Part shown: piece after piece, positions 4,208-7,055 of the stretch | How positions within the stretch are numbered: the first letter of the stretch is position 1 | Layout: each line of letters begins with the position of its first letter | Assembly (NCBI GenBank): GCA_016780525.1 | Contig: JADHLR010000081.1 | Location: forward strand, 1-7,055 | Origin: Candidatus Puniceispirillum sp. | Lineage (GTDB): Bacteria > Pseudomonadota > Alphaproteobacteria > Puniceispirillales > Puniceispirillaceae | DNA length: 7,055 nucleotides | Direction of reading: 5' to 3' | The notes under the pieces: generated by a model | Seen by the model: the letters and a program-made list of their open reading frames with translations, nothing else | Told to the model about the DNA's origin: nothing | Database searches by the model: none | Position numbers and translations under genes: made by a program

Positions 4208-5402
4208 CCCGCCAAAAACCAATCTGGGCCTTTATGTCCATTGGCCATTTTGCCGGCATAAATGCCCCTATTGCGATTTTAACTCACATGTCAGCACAAC
4301 GCATGATAATGCGGCTTTTGGTGCCGCGCTCTGTCAGGAAATGACGCATATGGCGGCTTTACTGCCGGATCGCCGGGCTCTGACAAGCCTGTTTTTTGGC
4401 GGTGGCACCCCGTCTTTAATGCCACCAAACATCGTCGGCAAGATCATCAGCCATGCGGAAAAAACCTTTGGCTTTGCCCCGGCAATTGAAATCACCGCCG
4501 AGGCCAATCCGACATCCATCGAAGCGCAGGTAATGACCGAATTTTTCCATGCCGGGGTGAATCGTGTATCGATGGGGGTGCAGTCATTTGACGATGAAAT
4601 ATTAGGGTTTTTGGGGCGTGAGCATACTGCAGCCGAAGCCTTGTCGGCACTGCAAACAGTGCGCCGCCATTTTGATAATCTGTCGATTGACCTAATTTAT
4701 GCGACTGCCGGTGAAACAATGGCGTCCTGGCGCAAAAGCCTGTCACAGGCATTGGCGCTGGGGCTGCCGCATTTATCACTTTATCAGCTCACAATTGAAC
4801 CGGGCACGGCATTTTTTACCCGCCAGCGCACCGGTGAACAGCTTCATCTTGATGATGATCATGCCGCTGATCTGTTTGAATTAACCCAGAGCCTGACAGC
4901 TGATGCCGGTTTAACGGCCTATGAAATTTCCAACCATGCCAGGCCGGGTGCGGCGTGCCAGCATAATCTGAATTATTGGAATGCTGGTGACTGGATTGGC
5001 ATCGGCCCCGGCGCGCATGGCCGGTTTTGCCTCGGTTCTGAAGACCCTGCCGGGATGCAGCGTGTTGGCACCGCGACCCGCCGCAGCCCGGCTGGCTGGC
5101 TAGACGCCGTACAGACCACCGGGCATGGTATTGATACACATACAATCGATACGGCGACTGACTATGCCGCAGAAATGATGATGATGGGGCTGCGGCTGGC
5201 TGACGGCGTAAACATTGACCGGATTGAAGCATTATGCGGACCACAAGAGGGCTGGCTTGACCGGGCTGCGATGACACAGGCGGTTGCCGATGGCTGGCTG
5301 GATTCGCAAAAAGATAGCCAGACAGGCAGCGATACACAGCTTTGGCTCACCGCTGCCGGGCGGTTGCGCCTCAACCATATTCTGGCGATGATTTTACGCT
5401 GA
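4197..5402 (+). CDS. hemW: HemW, radical-SAM heme chaperone (HemN-like)
   Basis: HemW is a cytoplasmic radical-SAM family protein that binds heme and delivers it to target proteins; it was long annotated as an oxygen-independent coproporphyrinogen oxidase. The 401-residue protein has the [4Fe-4S] motif HWPFCRHKCPYCDF (15-28; C19, C23, C26). F28 occupies the place of HemN's fourth cysteine, which fits HemW rather than HemN. FFGGGTPSLM (66-75), VNRVSMGVQSFDDEILGFLGR (121-141) and the HNLNYW heme-binding signature (256-261) followed by IGIGPGAHG (267-275) are all present. The usual LPGQT-type loop reads TAGET (170-174). The ATG at 4197 lies inside the last codons of rdgB (overlap 4197-4207); an ATG further upstream at 4155 would add 14 residues that do not fit the family. 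It ends 16 bp before the convergent lipoprotein gene. Confidence 0.95.
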   Translation: MPANPPKTNLGLYVHWPFCRHKCPYCDFNSHVSTTHDNAAFGAALCQEMTHMAALLPDRRALTSLFFGGGTPSLMPPNIVGKIISHAEKTFGFAPAIEITAEANPTSIEAQVMTEFFHAGVNRVSMGVQSFDDEILGFLGREHTAAEALSALQTVRRHFDNLSIDLIYATAGETMASWRKSLSQALALGLPHLSLYQLTIEPGTAFFTRQRTGEQLHLDDDHAADLFELTQSLTADAGLTAYEISNHARPGAACQHNLNYWNAGDWIGIGPGAHGRFCLGSEDPAGMQRVGTATRRSPAGWLDAVQTTGHGIDTHTIDTATDYAAEMMMMGLRLADGVNIDRIEALCGPQEGWLDRAAMTQAVADGWLDSQKDSQTGSDTQLWLTAAGRLRLNHILAMILR

Positions 5403-5418
5403 TATTTTAGCAGTAAAA
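5392..5418. terminator. Hairpin between convergent hemW and lipoprotein genes, possible bidirectional terminator
   Basis: TTTTACGCT (5392-5400) pairs with AGCAGTAAAA (5409-5418) as nine base pairs with one bulged A around an 8-base loop. The hemW stop codon (5400-5402) lies at the top of the 5' arm and the hairpin ends just before the lipoprotein stop (5421-5419). The AT-rich ends could supply U-rich 3' sequence in both directions, but the stem is weak and no clean T-tract follows, so this is tentative. Confidence 0.3.
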
Positions 5419-6948
5419 CTAGATTTTATCTGGCGCTGGCTTGATGATTGTTGACTGTCCACGGCGAATTTGCCGCAATTCATAAGCCCGCACATTGCTG
5501 CCGTCAGGCAACAGCCGGAAAGCGCCGCTATAGCCCTGAAAGCCGCGATGGGTGACAAGCTTTTGGGCCCAGTCACCAGCAGATAACGGGGCGCCATCTT
5601 CGGCATCTGTCACCAACGCCGCAACAAGTGCCAGCGCGTCAAATCCCAACCGGCTCAATTCACCCGGGGGCTGCTGCCAGATTTCACGCCAGCTGGCGAT
5701 AAATTTTGTATCAAACTGGCTCGGACGGGTCGCAAACACACCGCCTTGAAGCGATGGTTCATTCAACAATTGAGCCTGATTCCAGAGCGCATTCCCCAGA
5801 AATAGCGCACGATCCGGCCCGACATCATAATAGGCCAAAAGTGGCGCTGCGCGCAGGGCAAATTCAGGGTCTCCGGCAAAGATCACCGCATCAAACGGGC
5901 TGTCTGCCGGCAATTCATACGGGGCTGGTGGCTGGTAACGGGTAAATTCGCGAATGGCTTGCTTGAGGCTGTTTTCATCGGCAAGTTCGGCATCGCTCAA
6001 CACCCGCACAGCTTCGGGTTTGAGGCCAAAATCACGCAGCCGGTTTGTCGCATGTGTCAGCAATCTTTGGCCAAATGCCGCATCTTGGGCGATGATTGCG
6101 AATTGCGTTTTGCCCACATCAACAGCGTGACCAAGCAGACCATCAAGCTGTTGTTCGGGAAGATACCCCATCAACCAGCTATCTGGCGCCACCACCGCGC
6201 GGTTATTCGACAGCAGCAACATCGGTGTCTGATGCCGGGCGGCAACGGCCCGTGCCGCGACAACCGCCGGGGTAAATAGCGGGCCAATAAAAATATCAAC
6301 ATCATTTTTCACACCGGTCAGCGCCGCATCGGCGGCGGCGTCGCCGCCTTTGGTGTCCAGAAATAACAAGGTCACATTATCCCTGCCTGTCTTGAACAGA
6401 GCCATTTCAGCACCGCGCCTGATTTCGTCACCAAGTGCTGCATATCGACCACTTAATGGCACCAACAAACCAATACGCAATTCGGTTTCCGGTTTTGCCG
6501 ACAAGATAAAATCCGGCTCAAGCCGGGGCGGGCTGACCTGACTCGACAGCAGTGCAAATGCCGCCTCCAGCGCATCTTCGGTCAAAGAGGGGTCCTGGCC
6601 TTGCGGGATAACCGGGTCTGGCGGTGCCGGTGCGGCAGAACCGGTTTGAATTTGCCAGATAATCGAATCGATCACACTGGTAGCCACCTCGGACGCGGCA
6701 TCATCAGACCTATCAGTATCCGTGTCTGGCACGGCCGCGATGCTGGTTGCATCTTCTGTCGAGGCTGTCATATCAGCCGTTCGCTTGACCAGAATGTCCG
6801 ACGAAATCACCACCGATGACGCCGATGACGCCGGTGAGTTTTGCTGCGGCGCGCAGCCCGTCAGCAGCATGCCGCCAAACAGCATCGCACCAAAAAACAT
6901 CACGCCCCGTCTGGATTTGGCCTGTAACTGCCCCATCTGCTGATCCAT
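5419..6948 (-). CDS. Outer-membrane lipoprotein, penicillin-binding protein activator (LppC/LpoA family, periplasmic-binding fold)
   Basis: Proteins of this family are lipoproteins with a type I periplasmic-binding fold, thought to stimulate peptidoglycan synthases from the outer membrane, as LpoA does in E. coli. From the ATG at 6948 the protein has 509 residues: a signal peptide with a basic stretch (AKSRRG), a hydrophobic core (VMFFGAMLFGGMLLTG) and lipobox LLTGC with the lipidated Cys at 32. A disordered Ser/Asp/Pro-rich linker of about 120 residues follows. The binding domain begins at about 157 (LRIGLLVPLSGRYAALGDEI) and continues through FIGPLFTPAVVAARAVA, TPMLLLSNNRAV and FDAVIFAGDPEFALRAAPLL to GFDALALVAAL and the terminal YELRQIRRGQ. 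Starts at GTG 6960 or ATG 6936 are also possible; 6936 leaves a compact signal peptide with AGGA upstream. The linker makes it longer than many alphaproteobacterial relatives, as I recall them. It is divergent from the probable rsmI gene, the usual arrangement. Confidence 0.88.
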   Translation of the reverse strand: MDQQMGQLQAKSRRGVMFFGAMLFGGMLLTGCAPQQNSPASSASSVVISSDILVKRTADMTASTEDATSIAAVPDTDTDRSDDAASEVATSVIDSIIWQIQTGSAAPAPPDPVIPQGQDPSLTEDALEAAFALLSSQVSPPRLEPDFILSAKPETELRIGLLVPLSGRYAALGDEIRRGAEMALFKTGRDNVTLLFLDTKGGDAAADAALTGVKNDVDIFIGPLFTPAVVAARAVAARHQTPMLLLSNNRAVVAPDSWLMGYLPEQQLDGLLGHAVDVGKTQFAIIAQDAAFGQRLLTHATNRLRDFGLKPEAVRVLSDAELADENSLKQAIREFTRYQPPAPYELPADSPFDAVIFAGDPEFALRAAPLLAYYDVGPDRALFLGNALWNQAQLLNEPSLQGGVFATRPSQFDTKFIASWREIWQQPPGELSRLGFDALALVAALVTDAEDGAPLSAGDWAQKLVTHRGFQGYSGAFRLLPDGSNVRAYELRQIRRGQSTIIKPAPDKI

Positions 6949-6971
6949 CCTGCTGCTCACGCTGGGGTTCT

Positions 6972-7001
6972 ATGCTACATGACCAGCCTATCGATAAACA
7001 A
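6972..7001 (-). promoter_or_regulatory. Candidate promoter of the lipoprotein gene, overlapping the start of the divergent gene
   Basis: On the minus strand TTGTTT (7001-6996) is followed after 18 bases by TAGCAT (6977-6972; 4 of 6 to TATAAT). Transcription would start near 6965, fitting the ATG at 6948 or 6936 with a short leader. The -10 covers the ATGCTA that opens the divergent reading frame. The -35 match is poor beyond TTG, so this is tentative. Confidence 0.3.
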
Positions 7002-7055
7002 GCCCGGGCTGAAAAGATTATGACAATCACCCGGTTGCGTGATGATCCGCATTAT
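6972..7055 (+). CDS. rsmI: Start of a divergent gene, probably rsmI (16S rRNA 2'-O-methyltransferase); cut by window end
   Basis: From ATG 6972 the frame stays open for 28 codons to the window end (MLHDQPIDKQARAEKIMTIT, then RLRDDPHY). This part has no recognisable domain. The call rests on context: in alphaproteobacteria an LppC-type lipoprotein gene is commonly divergent from rsmI, often followed by yraN and gshB. RsmI methylates the ribose of C1402 in 16S rRNA, and its conserved region (an ATPIGNL-type motif) normally comes after a short variable N-terminus, which this could be. GGGG lies four bases before the ATG; an in-frame ATG at 7020 preceded by GAAAAG is an alternative start. The reading frame is plausible but the product is inferred. 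Confidence 0.45.
   Translation, partial: MLHDQPIDKQARAEKIMTITRLRDDPHY

Noticed and set aside
4816..5337. A 173-codon minus-strand reading frame inside hemW
   Set aside because: It is a Gln/His/Arg/Ser-rich antisense shadow of a confidently identified gene.
6773..7030. An 85-codon minus-strand frame crossing the lipoprotein start
   Set aside because: It overlaps the well-supported signal peptide coding region in another frame and has no family features.
1..7055. Mobile element, CRISPR array, tRNA or defence island
   Set aside because: No transposase, integrase, regularly spaced repeats, tRNA-like fold or known defence gene was seen; most of the window is conserved housekeeping sequence.

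Overview
This window looks like a chromosomal housekeeping segment of an alphaproteobacterium with moderate GC. The call rests on the gene set and order: grpE and hrcA on one strand, then rph-rdgB-hemW divergent from hrcA, then an LppC/LpoA-type lipoprotein gene convergent with hemW and divergent from a gene consistent with rsmI. From family knowledge this is a typical alphaproteobacterial neighbourhood. A marine SAR116-like lineage is possible but cannot be shown from the sequence alone.

Layout. Bases 1-395 (minus) hold the N-terminal part of GrpE, whose 3' end lies outside the window. Bases 396-733 are intergenic and unusually structured: a heat-shock-like promoter candidate for grpE, and a long inverted repeat enclosing small hairpins and followed by a terminator-like hairpin, possibly an unannotated minus-strand RNA. 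Bases 734-1600 (plus) encode an unrecognised 288-residue protein with an acidic repeat-bearing middle, a conserved-looking helical segment and a histone-like lysine-rich tail. It sits in reverse orientation between hrcA and grpE, which are often adjacent in related bacteria. Bases 1597-2655 (minus) are hrcA; its stop codon overlaps the stop of the 288-residue gene through a shared CTAG. Bases 2656-2785 are the divergent hrcA/rph control region. Bases 2786-5402 (plus) are rph, rdgB and hemW, apparently one operon (41-bp gap, then an 11-bp overlap). Bases 5419-6948 (minus) encode a lipoprotein of the penicillin-binding-protein-activator family. Base 6972 to the end (plus) is the first 28 codons of a divergent gene, probably rsmI.

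Functions. HrcA and GrpE belong to the heat-shock/chaperone system (repressor and DnaK nucleotide-exchange factor). RNase PH trims RNA 3' ends, RdgB removes ITP/XTP/dITP from nucleotide pools and HemW is a radical-SAM heme chaperone. The lipoprotein probably serves peptidoglycan synthesis from the outer membrane. The conserved genes look intact and ordinary. The least explained parts are the 288-residue protein and the structured region at about 500-650. No mobile element, CRISPR array, tRNA or rRNA was seen.
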